From an uncultured Aquimarina sp. (lineage in GTDB: Bacteria; Bacteroidota; Bacteroidia; Flavobacteriales; Flavobacteriaceae), in NCBI GenBank assembly GCA_947500845.1, contig CANMTP010000006.1:124001-188000 (forward strand): a stretch of DNA of 64,000 bases, in the 5' to 3' direction. Position numbers and translations under genes: made by a program. Below, one piece after another: positions 35,401 to 44,901 of this stretch. The notes beneath the pieces were generated by a model that was given only the letters and a program-made list of their open reading frames with translations, was not told the DNA's origin and did not search any database. How positions within the stretch are numbered: position 1 is the first letter of the stretch; each line of letters starts with the position of its first letter.

Positions 35401-36216
35401 AAATCATCTTCCAGGGCTTACATCTTTCAAGCCTCTGTTAGTCCGGCAGATATGGCAGCAGCACTCACCGCATTACGTCGTCTACGTTCTGATGACGCGT
35501 TGCGGGGACGATTATGGGATACGACTCGTTATATGCGCCAGCAATTTGAAGATGCAGGGTATGATCTGGGCACTGGAGACGGACCCATTGTTACCCCTCA
35601 TTTTAGTGATAAAGATAAACTTTATGCAATAGTCCAGAGTCTATATCAACGTGGCATTCAAACATCGGCGGTGACATATCCAATCGTAGAAAGCGGACGA
35701 GGACGTTTAAGGCTGATCTGCTCAGCTGCTCATACACGTGAAGATGTAGATAAAACCCTGGAAGCGCTTATCGAAGCAGAACGTGAAGTAGATGAGCGAC
35801 TAACTATTTCGCAAGACGAAACAAGGGACTCAGATATAACATATGCAGATGTTGAACTCTGGGCACAGACATTCACCGATTACCTCCAAAGATCGATAGC
35901 TGAAGTTTCTACTCCCACTCCAAATCTAGTTATATCTGTTAGTATTTCTGAACAGGCAGAGCCCATTACAATTGTATGCAAAGATGGAGACGTGGCCTTG
36001 AGTACGCATGAGAGTTATGGCTTACCTTCTTGTTTGATGGTTCTTAACGATAAGGCAACAATTTCTGCGTTGCAGTCATCTGATGTACAAGGGCTGCTTC
36101 ATGCCATTTGTAAAGGAAGCTGTGTGCTAAAAGGACAAGTCGAGCCGTTTATATGGCTCATCGGGCGAATTGTGGATCAGCGAAAGACTGTCTTTACTCA
36201 TATGCATTCAAAATAA
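32461..36216 (+). CDS. Hybrid synthase: adenylation, carrier, alpha-oxoamine synthase and SCP2-like domains
   Basis: 1251 residues. Residues about 80-560 are an NRPS adenylation domain with core motifs [11 protein letters not shown] (about 219-229), [24 protein letters not shown] and N-D-K-L-D-R-K-K-L. The conserved Asp of F-D-T-S-V-M-E predicts activation of an alpha-amino acid. Residues about 600-680 are a carrier domain with phosphopantetheine Ser631 (G-L-D-S-L). Residues about 740-1100 are a PLP-dependent alpha-oxoamine synthase: D-E-A-H-S-F-G and T-L-S-K-A-L-G with Lys961. The last about 120 residues resemble an SCP2 sterol-carrier-like fold (tentative). The expected chemistry is decarboxylative condensation of a carrier-bound acyl or aminoacyl group with a second amino acid to give an alpha-amino ketone. 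No condensation or thioesterase domain is present and no tailoring gene adjoins. Confidence 0.9.
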   Translation: MDKLTQFFSELLTNVDKLDRFNAGSSRHEIAGNRKNMLKAAGVDHAEEITKMDAKDLKELMEKGLYANTGNDAEMTICGLIAKQMLQHRKQIAIIDGETRITYENLMKQANEVAGELESRGVEPGSLVGVCMNRSWELVAALIGVMQAGCAYVPLDPAYPEDRVRYMLNHSRAAAAIVDNDSAAKLCSGVRELIWMSTLGDHTNNSVIPSSNDLAYVIYTSGSTGRPKGVAVEHKGFISLRQSMRDLFSDEELKGVFAGASVCFDTSVMEIMGTLSLGGTVILAKNALELTKLPAVDQIRTCVMVASAVQALLSIEKLPKGIQCLVFGGEALKRSLVEQVYEQNPNLRILNAYGPTEDTVYSTIAEVPHGTKTVTIGKSVPNSRAYILDKDMRPVSEGEAGELYLAGTKLARGYLYDEALTKERFMEIEPSDLIPSSRLYKTGDLCRWTENDEIEFLGRVDQQVKIRGFRIELEEIESTLESMQGIDAAAAAAVDGSIGQKILVVYVVSQDEAVTEAKVKSYLSQRLPKYMVPQVVKHLEALPLLPNDKLDRKKLSSIEGEVRYEQGAVIPHNTNPVNSNSSFIQHLAGSNNEKKAALLSIIQSEVASLLNIKDPEHVVSDYSFDSLGLDSLTTLELSCRLTNVLGQELSANVIFEHPTPNALVNYITSTIGSGIDKCAADKLLGTTTDTLASFQTHIQSSHPTFQAAKAPAWNATDKSKLVQEVLRMVNNDRRNPYSKVLRTGSATRGIVGDAYNDEEREAIIWTTNLYLGLNRDPEVMQEASSALERFGTGMGTSAAASGMTNQHLEFETEFADLVGKPSACLFPTGYTANVGVVAGLLGKNDVVIIDQLCHASIVDGARLSGATIRTFQHNNASDLEAVLTSEVSPYRTILVVLEGVYSMGEGAAPVAEIVRMAKKYNALVLVDEAHSFGFYGDNGAGICAVQGVTEEVDFIMTTLSKALGSLGGVVAASQEHVDLLKSSSRAYIFQASVSPADMAAALTALRRLRSDDALRGRLWDTTRYMRQQFEDAGYDLGTGDGPIVTPHFSDKDKLYAIVQSLYQRGIQTSAVTYPIVESGRGRLRLICSAAHTREDVDKTLEALIEAEREVDERLTISQDETRDSDITYADVELWAQTFTDYLQRSIAEVSTPTPNLVISVSISEQAEPITIVCKDGDVALSTHESYGLPSCLMVLNDKATISALQSSDVQGLLHAICKGSCVLKGQVEPFIWLIGRIVDQRKTVFTHMHSK

Positions 36217-36342
36217 GGTGTTTATGAAGATTTGTTTTGCTGGTATTTTGATATTGCTTAATGTAAAGGGAGCATTCTTATTATTATTTGGAATCTTTTA
36301 TTAAAATTAGAAGATTGCCTATTAGCCAGTACTTTAAAAAAA

Positions 36343-36405
36343 TAGCAGTATCACTTTTCGATTTGAATCATCGGTGTGATACTGCTACTACTAAATGTTT
36401 TTTTT
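36343..36405. terminator. Bidirectional terminator between convergent genes
   Basis: A perfect 12-bp stem: TAGCAGTATCAC (36343-36354) against GTGATACTGCTA (36376-36387). A T-run follows on the plus strand after 11 bases (36398-36405), and a T-run directly adjoins on the minus strand (A-run 36335-36342). It separates the synthase from the convergent aldehyde dehydrogenase gene. Confidence 0.85.
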
Positions 36406-36422
36406 GAAGAATAATTTTAGAA

Positions 36423-37820
36423 TTACTCTCCTGAAATTATGATGGACTTTACATTAACAAATTCTTTTATCCCAAAACCACCATGTTCTCTACCGTATCC
36501 AGAGTCCTTTACACCTCCAAACGGCATGTTAGGTTCTGCTAATCCAAAAGAATTAATAAATACCATGCCGGTATCAAAATGCTTTTGAGCCAGTTCGGTC
36601 GCTTTATCGATATCTTTTGTAAAGATACCGCCACCTAATCCAAAACGGCTATCGTTGGCGATTCTCATAGCATCATCTTGATTCTTTGCTTTTATCAAAG
36701 AAGCTACAGGTCCGAATAGCTCATTATCATAAGCCGGTTGTCCAGGAGCAACATCTCCCAGAACAGTAGCCGGGTAGAAGAAACCTTCACCATCAGGTAT
36801 TTCTCCACCACATAGAATTTCGGCACCATTATCTACACTTTCCTGAACTTGGTCGTGTAATTTCTCACGTAAGTCTTCGCGAGCCATGGGCCCCATATCA
36901 TAGTCCGAAGACATAGGATCTCCTGCCTTTAAGTCCTTCATAGCCTTCACAAAAGACTCTTTAAAATCGTCGTACACCTTATCTACTACTATAAAACGTT
37001 TGGCAGCGATGCAGGTTTCACCGTTATTATAAATACGCCCTTTGACGCATTTTTCTACAGCTATTTTCATATCTGCATCCTCGAGAACGATGTATGCATC
37101 ATTACTTCCTAATTCTAAAACTGTTTTTTTAAGTTGCTTACCGGCTTTTTTCCCGATCACTTCTCCTGCTTTCGGACTTCCGGTAAGGGTTACTCCGCGG
37201 ATCAAATCATTTTTGATAATAGTATCTGATTGATCATGATCTATAATTAGAGCTCTAAAAAGGTTTTTTGGTAATCCTCCTTCTTCAAAAATCTTCTCCA
37301 ACAACTTACCAGTTCCCGTTACATTGGCAGCATGTTTAAGTAATACTCCGTTACCCGCCATAAGGTTAGCGATGGCGTAGCGCACTACTTGGTACGCAGG
37401 ATAATTCCACGGTTGAATTCCGTACACAATACCAATAGGTGAGTAGGTAATGATTCCTCTGCCTCCGTCAGACAGTTCTCTTTCTTCTGATTTTAATTGT
37501 TCAGGACCATTTTTGGCGGTATAATCACATATGGCAGTACATAAATCTACTTCTTCCTTACTTTGCTTCAACAATTTACCCATTTCGCGAGTCATAAGTT
37601 CTGCCAATTTGGTCTTCTGTTGCTGTAATTTCTCACCGATGGCTTTTATGATTTCTGCTCTGTAGTTCGCTGGTGTATGTTTCCAATTTTGAAAAGCTTG
37701 ATGGCAGTTTTCTATAGTTTTCTGTACATCGTCACCAGACATGTACTCGTAATGATTAATTTCTTCTCCGGTTGCTGGATTAACTGTGGTAATCGCACTT
37801 TCTTCTGTTATTGTACTCAT
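36423..37820 (-). CDS. NAD(P)-dependent aldehyde dehydrogenase (succinate-semialdehyde type)
   Basis: 465 residues from the Met of M-S-T-I-T-E-E; an upstream alternative at 37850 overlaps the preceding gene. Family motifs: P-W-N-Y-P (cofactor/oxyanion region), T-G-S-P-K-A-G, catalytic Glu in L-E-L-G-S-N-D and nucleophile Cys in N-N-G-E-T-C-I-A-A-K-R. The overall pattern is that of the succinate-semialdehyde dehydrogenase group, oxidising an aldehyde to an acid. It starts 16 bases after a short-chain dehydrogenase gene on the same strand, so the pair may carry out successive alcohol/aldehyde oxidations. Confidence 0.9.
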   Translation of the reverse strand: MSTITEESAITTVNPATGEEINHYEYMSGDDVQKTIENCHQAFQNWKHTPANYRAEIIKAIGEKLQQQKTKLAELMTREMGKLLKQSKEEVDLCTAICDYTAKNGPEQLKSEERELSDGGRGIITYSPIGIVYGIQPWNYPAYQVVRYAIANLMAGNGVLLKHAANVTGTGKLLEKIFEEGGLPKNLFRALIIDHDQSDTIIKNDLIRGVTLTGSPKAGEVIGKKAGKQLKKTVLELGSNDAYIVLEDADMKIAVEKCVKGRIYNNGETCIAAKRFIVVDKVYDDFKESFVKAMKDLKAGDPMSSDYDMGPMAREDLREKLHDQVQESVDNGAEILCGGEIPDGEGFFYPATVLGDVAPGQPAYDNELFGPVASLIKAKNQDDAMRIANDSRFGLGGGIFTKDIDKATELAQKHFDTGMVFINSFGLAEPNMPFGGVKDSGYGREHGGFGIKEFVNVKSIIISGE

Positions 37821-37836
37821 GATGATTTTTCTAAAA

Positions 37837-38577
37837 TTATTGTTGTTCACTCGGCATTATGTAAACATCATTGATATTTACGCGATGTGGTTGCGTAAGC
37901 GCATAATAGATCGCATTGGCAATATCTTCTGCTTCTAAGGTGGTCATCTCTTGCATATCTGACATCTTTTCTTTAATATCTTCATCAGTAATGGTGTCTG
38001 TAAGTTCTGTAGAAACAGCACCTGGTTCAATAGACGTTACGTTAATACCGTATTGCGGTGCCAATTCCTGGCGCAAGCCTTCAGAAAACATTTTCACCGC
38101 AGCTTTGGTCGCGCAGTACACCGCACCACCGGGAAAATATTTATAAGCTGCTGTAGAAGAAATATTAATGATATGTCCTCCTTTATTTTCTGTAAGAGTA
38201 GGTAAGACCGCAGCCACACCATTAAGCACACCTTTAATATTAACATCAACCATTTTATCCCACTCATCAGTCTTCAATTTCATAATAAAAGAGAGCGGCA
38301 TAAGTCCTGCATTGTTAACCAATGCATTAATGGTTCCAAAATGATCTTTTGCTTGTGAAACTACGTTTTCAAAATCTGATTTCTTTGTCACATCCCCGGT
38401 TACGACAAGTGCATGTCCACCCTTGCTTTCTATTTTTTCTTTAAGTTCATTTAATCGATCTTCCCGTCTTGCCATCAATACAACTTTTGCTTTGTTTTGA
38501 GCAAGTTTCATTGCTGTCGCTTCTCCAATTCCGCTAGAGGCCCCTGTTATTATAACTACTTTTCCTTCTAAATTCAT
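37837..38577 (-). CDS. Short-chain dehydrogenase/reductase (classical SDR)
   Basis: 246 residues. N-terminal T-G-A-S-S-G-I-G cofactor motif with A-R-R-E-D-R after the second strand (the Arg residues suggest NADPH preference), N-N-A-G, catalytic Ser in I-N-I-S-S-T and Y-C-A-T-K. Of the kind often annotated as SDR of YdfG/serine-3-dehydrogenase type. It forms a two-gene unit with the aldehyde dehydrogenase. Upstream (38578-38815) nothing besides a presumed promoter is visible. Confidence 0.9.
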   Translation of the reverse strand: MNLEGKVVIITGASSGIGEATAMKLAQNKAKVVLMARREDRLNELKEKIESKGGHALVVTGDVTKKSDFENVVSQAKDHFGTINALVNNAGLMPLSFIMKLKTDEWDKMVDVNIKGVLNGVAAVLPTLTENKGGHIINISSTAAYKYFPGGAVYCATKAAVKMFSEGLRQELAPQYGINVTSIEPGAVSTELTDTITDEDIKEKMSDMQEMTTLEAEDIANAIYYALTQPHRVNINDVYIMPSEQQ

Positions 38578-38815
38578 ATTTTTTTATTTTAATTACATTT
38601 AAATCAATTTATACTTCTAAAATTAGGTAGAAACAATAACCTTTATTAGTTGTATCGCAATCTTATTTGACTTATTTACTCGATATCGAGATTTAAATAC
38701 GCCATGGCTTGCTACAAAATGAAAACTAATCTCCAACCGATACCTTTTGGTATTGCCATGGGTAGTTCACTATTAAATAATTAAGTTGAAGTGTAATTAA
38801 TAGGAAGATTATAAA

Positions 38816-38843
38816 ACAAAAAAGAGAGCTATAGTAGCTCTCT
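38816..38843 (-). terminator. Rho-independent terminator of the DUF4494 gene
   Basis: Minus strand: AGAGAGCTA pairs with TAGCTCTCT (38823-38831 with 38835-38843) across a 3-base loop and is followed by TTTTTTG. It lies about 35 bases after the DUF4494 stop codon. Confidence 0.9.
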
Positions 38844-38878
38844 CAATATATTTTGAAGAATGTTTTGATGATACAGAT

Positions 38879-39514
38879 CTATTCTTCTTCCTGATAATAT
38901 TGCACAGATGCTAAATCTGTACCATTTTCTACAGTGCTAATCGTTTCTGAAGATTCTAAAGTGTCTTCTATTTGGATATCGATAGATTCTATAATCTCGT
39001 CTGTTTCCTCAGATTCTATCTCAACAGGAACAGAATCTTTAAGTGTATTGAATCTTTCTATTTTCTCTAGTTCTGCTTCATCACCAGAGAAATAAGGAAA
39101 TACGTCCATAATTGGAGATTCTGAAATTGCCGGAATGGTATAATCTCCCATAGTATTTTTCATCGCTTCGTTCGTATTATCAAAAGCTTCTTTAACATCA
39201 TTTGCCTGAACCAGGAGATACATGTTAGACTTTCGTTCTTTACCGCTCTCTTCATCGTAGGCAATTAATGAAACTTTTGATTTAAACCAGCGGTCCGAGT
39301 TTTCAAAAGGATGGATCTCTGCATAATTGGCTACTTTTATATTAGTGATCTTGAATTCCTCACTTATATAGGCAGACATTTCTTCATTGATTCTTGATTC
39401 AGCTTCTGTATAAGACACTGCATCGATCAAATACGGTTCTGTAGCTACTTTTTGTGCTCCAGAGTCATCAGTTTTTCTATATTTTACTTTACATTCATAC
39501 CAGGTAGCGCTCAT
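38879..39514 (-). CDS. DUF4494 family protein
   Basis: 211 residues. The first about 145 residues match DUF4494 (W-Y-E-C-K-V-K-Y-R-K, Y-L-I-D-A-V-S-Y-T-E-A-E-S-R, R-W-F-K-S-K-V, then D-Y-T-I-P-A-I-S-E-S-P-I-M-D-V-F), a Bacteroidota-restricted family of unknown function. The domain occurs as two similar halves, each with a W-[YF]-x-x-K-V start. The C-terminal about 60 residues are very acidic and probably disordered. No signal peptide. Stands alone with its own terminator. Confidence 0.85.
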   Translation of the reverse strand: MSATWYECKVKYRKTDDSGAQKVATEPYLIDAVSYTEAESRINEEMSAYISEEFKITNIKVANYAEIHPFENSDRWFKSKVSLIAYDEESGKERKSNMYLLVQANDVKEAFDNTNEAMKNTMGDYTIPAISESPIMDVFPYFSGDEAELEKIERFNTLKDSVPVEIESEETDEIIESIDIQIEDTLESSETISTVENGTDLASVQYYQEEE

Positions 39515-39744
39515 ATTTTCTTTTTTAGGAAGGCAAATATATATTTTTTGAGTCGCTAAGATCAGTCTTAAAGTAAATAGATATTCACAATTTTTGTGAG
39601 ATTTTATTAGGTGTTTAAGCTTCAGTAGTTTGTAGAGAAGACGTGTTAATCTAAGGATTTAGAGAACACTTTATTTAAGATCATACTGGCTCTCCAAATT
39701 TATTCTCACTTCGCCTGAGTTCTCAAAATTTAAATCCTGAAGAC

Positions 39745-40827
39745 CTATACCTTATCTATGGTATGAATATTTACTTTCTCCTTCTTTCCTTTAAGCAATA
39801 CGCTACCTAAGAATTTGGTGGATAGATGAGGATTCATTCGTAAATCTTGTAGTAATCGTTCAGAGATGAGTAGTAATACCTTGTGCTTATTACACTCGCC
39901 CTGTATGCGTGCAGAGGTATTAATTACATCTCCGTGATAAGCAATTTCTTTTTTGATTACACCAACTTCGGTGACCATCAATATTCCACCATGTAAACCC
40001 GCTTTAAATTCAGGTACTACACCATATTTATTCATATAATATTGCGATTTACTTTGTTTTTTTTGCTGAAAAGCAAAAAACAGATCTACACAATTATTGT
40101 TGGCTAATCCCTTTTTATATGGCCAACTTAATACTGCCTCGTCACCCACGTATTGGTAGATTTCTGCATCATATTTGGGTACGACCTCGTTAAGATCATA
40201 AAAACAATCTTGTATAAATTGGCTGTATTTAAAGTGCCCGAGATTTTCTGCAATCGTAGTAGAATCTTTTAGGTCAAGGAACATAAAGATACGTTTCTCT
40301 TCTTGCGGATTTTTGTACTTACCCATTAGCATTTTAAAAAAAACACCTTTCCCGAACTTTTCGGTAGCAATTTTTATAAAAGAAAACACAAAAGACACTA
40401 ACACGATATACAAAATCGCAGACCAGAAAGCTTTATCCTGTAGCCACCAACCTCGACTTGAATCTAGTGGAAGATTGTAAACTTTGGAAAATAATCGTAT
40501 TACTGCAGTAAAGACAGCCACTGTTGTTACAAAATATACTATAGTTCTTAATACGAGATCTAAAACAAGTGATAATCGATCAGAAGTATACTTATCAAAA
40601 AAGAAATCTATAGTTGCATACAAAAAGCCAATTAGAATTCCGATAACCATAAATCCCTGTAATGCTTTTATAGTACCTTGATTTCCGCTAAATTCGGCAA
40701 TAACCGTTACACCAACTTCTTCATCCATCCCATAATATCGGAATAACGAATATAATCCCATGACAACTGCCCAAAACAATATTGATTGCCAAAGCAGTTC
40801 TAAATATAGTTTAAGGTCTCGGCTCAT
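39745..40827 (-). CDS. Membrane class III adenylate/guanylate cyclase
   Basis: 360 residues. Four transmembrane helices fill about residues 10-160. The catalytic domain follows: F-L-D-L-K-D-S-T (first metal Asp), Y-Q-Y-V-G-D-E-A-V-L-S-W (second metal Asp) and G-D-V-I-N-T-S-A-R-I-Q, which holds the Asn and Arg needed for transition-state stabilisation. It therefore looks active and should make cAMP (or cGMP) in the cytoplasm. Four-helix membrane cyclases of this form are common in Bacteroidota. It lies 29 bases downstream of a LamG-like lipoprotein gene on the same strand. Confidence 0.9.
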   Translation of the reverse strand: MSRDLKLYLELLWQSILFWAVVMGLYSLFRYYGMDEEVGVTVIAEFSGNQGTIKALQGFMVIGILIGFLYATIDFFFDKYTSDRLSLVLDLVLRTIVYFVTTVAVFTAVIRLFSKVYNLPLDSSRGWWLQDKAFWSAILYIVLVSFVFSFIKIATEKFGKGVFFKMLMGKYKNPQEEKRIFMFLDLKDSTTIAENLGHFKYSQFIQDCFYDLNEVVPKYDAEIYQYVGDEAVLSWPYKKGLANNNCVDLFFAFQQKKQSKSQYYMNKYGVVPEFKAGLHGGILMVTEVGVIKKEIAYHGDVINTSARIQGECNKHKVLLLISERLLQDLRMNPHLSTKFLGSVLLKGKKEKVNIHTIDKV

Positions 40828-40856
40828 TTGATACTAGGACAGTTCTTTAAATATAA

Positions 40857-41738
40857 TTATTGATTTAAAACACTATGCACACCATTCTCTAATTCATAAA
40901 GTAGGATAATTTCTTCATTGGTCAACACTCTATTAAAAACAGATAACTCATCCATCAAACCAATATATCCTAATCCTATGTAGATATTCGATAATTCTAA
41001 ATCCCATGTAAACGGAGTGGTAATATTCGATCGAGTGCCTTTTAGCTTACCATTCATATATAATGATGCTTCACCCTTTTGGGTATTTAGATGAGAATAA
41101 TTGATGAGTATGTGGGTCCATACATCTTTTCCAAAAGGAGGATTCTTTACCGCCACTAGTTTTTCATTAAAAATAGGATTTTCGTTATCCGGGCCTTCGG
41201 GGTTTGGGTTCCATACCTCTCGGTCTCCAATAACTCCCAAGCGAAAATCTCTTGGGTTTTCCTTAGTAAAGTCTACCCAAATAGACGCATCATTATAACT
41301 TACATCGGTGATCTGTATGGGATCACAATATCCTGGTTTTAGATCGGTAGCCGGATCAAGTTTTAACCAAAAAGAAACAGCGCCGCTCCAATCGGTATTA
41401 TTATAAGTGATATTATTTTTACTAGGGTAGTAAATATTTCCTTTACTGCGCTCTGTAAACAATAACCCATCACCGTAACGTCCTTTTCCTTTGGCAATAC
41501 TAATGTCAGGCTTATGCAATCCTACCTGAGCAGAATCTCGTGCTTTTCGATTAGGAACGGTATACATTTGTTTATCGCCTAAAGCGAAATCTGCGTTTAC
41601 TCCTTGATCAAAAGAAGCATAAAATGTAAGTGCATCCTTCAGATCTGCTTTACTGGTATCTTTTTTACAAGAAGACAGAAATAGTATGACAATGCCATTT
41701 AACAATAGAATAACGAGTGTGTTTTTATTTTGCAACAT
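40857..41738 (-). CDS. LamG/concanavalin-like lipoprotein
   Basis: 293 residues. Signal ends L-S-S-C-K-K, a lipoprotein site. The body follows a LamG/concanavalin A-like jelly roll: L-T-F-Y-A-S-F-D at the start, G-A-V-S-F-W-L-K in the middle, W-T-H-I-L-I-N-Y-S and the closing G-L-M-D-E-L-S-V-F-N-R-V-L-T-N-E-E-I, typical of the family's last strand and helix. Such proteins bind carbohydrates on the cell surface or act as glycosidase partners. It may be co-transcribed with the downstream cyclase. Confidence 0.85.
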   Translation of the reverse strand: MLQNKNTLVILLLNGIVILFLSSCKKDTSKADLKDALTFYASFDQGVNADFALGDKQMYTVPNRKARDSAQVGLHKPDISIAKGKGRYGDGLLFTERSKGNIYYPSKNNITYNNTDWSGAVSFWLKLDPATDLKPGYCDPIQITDVSYNDASIWVDFTKENPRDFRLGVIGDREVWNPNPEGPDNENPIFNEKLVAVKNPPFGKDVWTHILINYSHLNTQKGEASLYMNGKLKGTRSNITTPFTWDLELSNIYIGLGYIGLMDELSVFNRVLTNEEIILLYELENGVHSVLNQ

Positions 41739-41812
41739 GAGAATGATTTTGTGTGCATTAAATATAAGATTATCTTATCTTTAAGCGATACAATTCACTT
41801 AAATTTATAATA

Positions 41813-42031
41813 ATGGCTAACGAAATTATAAAAGAATATAGCAATGATGGGCTTACCATTGTTTGGAAACCCGGGAGATGTATACATTCTGGTATTTGTG
41901 TAAAAACCTTACCCAACGTTTATGATCCGAAAGCAAAGCCATGGATTACTCCGGAAAATGCTAGTACCACAGCTCTTATCAAACAAATTGATCAGTGTCC
42001 ATCAAGAGCGCTGAGTTATATTAAGAATTAA
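41813..42031 (+). CDS. Divergent mono-[4Fe-4S] domain protein
   Basis: 72 residues. I-V-W-K-P-G-R-C-I-H-S-G-I-C-V-K-T-L-P-N-V-Y-D, then W-I-T-P-E-N-A and D-Q-C-P-S-R-A-L-S-Y match the Fer4_19/DUF1271 type of small ferredoxin-like protein with three or four cluster Cys. These proteins are thought to transfer electrons. Divergently transcribed from the lipoprotein gene; no reductase nearby. Confidence 0.85.
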   Translation: MANEIIKEYSNDGLTIVWKPGRCIHSGICVKTLPNVYDPKAKPWITPENASTTALIKQIDQCPSRALSYIKN

Positions 42032-42217
42032 AATCTTTACAATTATAGTTAAGGATTATACCGTTATAGTACTGTCTAATAAAGTCTTACATCTAGATCA
42101 ACAGAACCCTTGATTTGTATCTTACCAGGCTATTATTCTATCAAAAATTTATTCTTATACTATATATCCTACCAAATGATTTAGTACCTTTATATGCCAA
42201 TTTAAATATACCCTGCT

Positions 42218-42796
42218 ATGAAAACTATAAGTGCTATTATAGAAGATCCTATCACTACTAAGGAATTAGAAAACACTTTCGATACTATTAAAAATGAGCT
42301 GGGAGCTCCGTTTGTACCAAATTTCTTTCAGGTATGGGGACATGCTCCATTAGCATTGCACGGTATTGTACCGGCCATGAAGTATATTCTGGGAAGTGGT
42401 TTGCTGGATCGTAGAGTGAAGGAAATGATCATGATTGCTATATCTTCATCCAAACATTGTAATTATTGTGAGACCGCACATCAGGTATTTTGTTTTGCCA
42501 TGGGAGCATTGCCCGAGCAAATAGAATATTTGGTTAATAGTCATACACTTTCTGAAACAGATGATCCAAAAGATAAAGCCGCGATCGATTTTGCAGTACG
42601 GTTATCGCGTGATCCAAATTCATCAAGTAAAGAAGATTTTGAGCGTTTGGAAAAATTGGGCTATTCCAAACCTCAAATCCTAGAAATTATTGCAATGTCT
42701 GGTATGGCAGTTTTTTATAGTCACCTTGCTGCCGCTACAAAAATCAACATAGATAATGGTTTTGCTGAGGCACTTTCTAGGACCGAGATGACCTAA
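42218..42796 (+). CDS. Carboxymuconolactone decarboxylase/AhpD-like protein
   Basis: 192 residues, helical. Contains the AhpD-type active-site stretch S-S-K-H-C-N-Y-C-E-T-A-H (CxxC plus His), in the order typical of peroxidase-related members of this family. Likely function is peroxide or redox chemistry rather than true carboxymuconolactone decarboxylation. It has a separate promoter region (42032-42217), where TACCTTTA about 25 bases before the start resembles the Bacteroidota -7 element. Confidence 0.85.
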   Translation: MKTISAIIEDPITTKELENTFDTIKNELGAPFVPNFFQVWGHAPLALHGIVPAMKYILGSGLLDRRVKEMIMIAISSSKHCNYCETAHQVFCFAMGALPEQIEYLVNSHTLSETDDPKDKAAIDFAVRLSRDPNSSSKEDFERLEKLGYSKPQILEIIAMSGMAVFYSHLAAATKINIDNGFAEALSRTEMT

Positions 42797-42921
42797 ATTG
42801 TTAAGTAATGCTTGAAAGGGCAGAATAGTAATTTAGATCATAAAAATTCTGAAAATTGAAAGCAGCCTATCATTAAAAAATAATAGGCCGCAACAAACAT
42901 CTAGTTGGGAATCAAACTCGA

Positions 42922-43664
42922 TTAGAAATTTAATCTTCCTGTTCCAATATTACCGGTGTAGTAACTATCCCAGCAGCTGTTAGAACAACTATTATCCAAC
43001 CAAACGTTTGGATGTGCCCAGAATGACGAAAACCCCGTTGCTGATAATGTTTGATAGTCAGGAGCCATTTGAATTACAAAATCAGTAACAAACCACCCAT
43101 CGGTGCCTTCAAGATATAAGGTAGCATTATCTACTTCTACCCATTCTACAGCACGGCCGGGGAATGAAGATTTAAACAAAAAGGCATCCCATCCGCCTTC
43201 AAAATCGTCATCCCAGAACTCGTCCATCCAATTAAAATTTGAAGTGTAGGCTCCTGCACTGGTAGTAAATCGTACATAGGTACCCACATCTCCATCGGTG
43301 TCATTATTGCTTTGAGTTCCAGTAAAAGTCCAAACCTTATAATACCACTCTGTACTAAAAGCTTTGGTCTGAACTGGTTGCTTACTTATGTAAGTTTTTA
43401 CAGCTGCATCAAACTCACGCATCGCTTCTTCTTTGCTTACATCTTTACCAAAGTGCATTTTCATAACTGGTAAGACAGATTCTTCTTTGGTATTGTTTAG
43501 TGCCTCACCATCATTTCCTGTTTTACTTTTAAACCCTTCTTCTTTTTCTGTTTCAAGAATTTGATTGGTGTTTCGATTTCAACATCAGACTTCTCGCACG
43601 ATACAATAAAAAGCACCCCTATGATTAAAGGTGCTATGGTTTTAAGATTTCCAAAATTTTTCAT
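42922..43664 (-). pseudogene. Frameshifted exported lipoprotein with PLAT-like domain
   Basis: Reading from the ATG at 43662-43664 gives a lipoprotein signal (V-L-F-I-V-S-C-E-K) and then an unnatural Lys-rich stretch ending at 43497. In the -1 frame, between TGA at 43579-43581 and the downstream ORF starting at 43464, the codons read smoothly: N-Q-I-L-E-T-E-K-E-E-G-F-K-S-K-T-G-N-D-G, continuing into the long ORF to 42922. One intact protein of about 245 residues is thus split by a single frame change in 43500-43581. The C-terminal part resembles a PLAT/LH2-like beta sandwich (D-G-D-V-G-T-Y-V-R-F, then T-D-G-W-F-V-T-D-F-V-I) with a short Cys motif (C-S-N-S-C-W). It may be a true pseudogene or a sequencing error. 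Confidence 0.7.
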
Positions 43665-43956
43665 TTGTTTTAATTTAATAATTATCATTTAATTAGTTAG
43701 TAAGGCCCTCTTCATTTGCCGGCTTAGAAAAGATATCTTTTCAACTTTCAGGACAAATGTATTGGCTTTAGAAATGTATTAAAACAGTTAAAAAACCCGG
43801 TTTCATTTTATTTAACCCCTTTCGAAAAGGGATTTGGAACTCGATAATGCAGGGGGTTTTTAAGCATTAAATTTTATGGATAGGTGTGATGAACTTATTT
43901 TAAATCAATTCAATAGATAATCATATATTTAGCACTTATTAAAATAAATCTGTACC

Positions 43957-44874
43957 GTGAAATTCTCTTCTCTGCCTTTAATTGCTTTTTTATTCACTTA
44001 TTCTTTAATTGCCCAAGATTATATAGATGTTGTAAAAGTTAATTATGCAAACATTTTTGATGCAGGTTTTGAAGGTAGCAATGCCACGACCAATGTAGGT
44101 TTGTTTGATGTGTCGTTAACCTATCCGATAAAGCTTTCAGAAAAAATAGCTATAATTACTGGAGTCGATTATAACCAGCAAAAGTTGGAGCTTTTTCCTA
44201 ATAGTGAAAAAATCTCTCTAAATAATATTACTTTAAAAGTAGGTATCAATATTAAACATAACGATAAATGGTCGGGTACCTATTTACTTCTACCTAAAAT
44301 TGCGAGTCAGGATTTACACACCAACGGAGATCATTTTTTCTTTGGTGGTTTGATATTGTTAAAATATCAAAAAAGTGATCGTATGCAATATCGTTTTGGT
44401 GCTTATGCCAGTAGTGAGGCTTTTGGAGTATTTATGACTCCAATATTGGGGATGTATTATACAAGCGAAGATCAAAAATGGGAATTCACTTCTTCTTTGC
44501 CTATTAATGCTGACCTAATTTATAATTTTAACAATACCATATCCGTGGGTCTGGGTTACCAGGCTTTTATTAGATCTTTTAGCCTTGAACGTGATGATAG
44601 TACGCCAGAGCTATATACTCAGGCGTTGAACATCGAATTTGCACCATACCTTCAGCATAGTTTTATGGACAAAAGTATTTTGGTACGATTACATGCTGGA
44701 TATTCTACAGCGTCATTCGAGGTTTTTGAAGAAGGAGATACGCTGCCCATACGTGTTTCTGCATTCGAATTTGGTGATGATCGTAACTTGTTGAACCCTA
44801 AAATGACTGGGAATTTATTTTTAAGAGTAGGAGCAATATACCGTTTCCATTTAGTAAAAAAGAAAGGGGAGTAA
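43957..44874 (+). CDS. DUF6268-type outer-membrane beta-barrel protein
   Basis: 305 residues with a signal peptide (cleavage near L-I-A-Q-D). The start is a GTG; no upstream in-frame ATG exists. The mature protein consists of alternating hydrophobic strands ending with F-L-R-V-G-A-I-Y-R-F, as in outer-membrane barrels, and matches the Bacteroidota DUF6268 pattern (T-T-N-V-G-L-F-D-V-S-L, G-L-G-Y-Q-A-F-I). Function unknown; possibly a channel or structural barrel. Upstream (43665-43956) lie short palindromes, CCCTTT/AAAGGG (43817-43831) and AAACCCGGTTT near 43793, of unknown role. Confidence 0.75.
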   Translation: MKFSSLPLIAFLFTYSLIAQDYIDVVKVNYANIFDAGFEGSNATTNVGLFDVSLTYPIKLSEKIAIITGVDYNQQKLELFPNSEKISLNNITLKVGINIKHNDKWSGTYLLLPKIASQDLHTNGDHFFFGGLILLKYQKSDRMQYRFGAYASSEAFGVFMTPILGMYYTSEDQKWEFTSSLPINADLIYNFNNTISVGLGYQAFIRSFSLERDDSTPELYTQALNIEFAPYLQHSFMDKSILVRLHAGYSTASFEVFEEGDTLPIRVSAFEFGDDRNLLNPKMTGNLFLRVGAIYRFHLVKKKGE

Positions 44875-44901
44875 GTCTAGAGCGGGGGATATAGGATAAC
44901 T

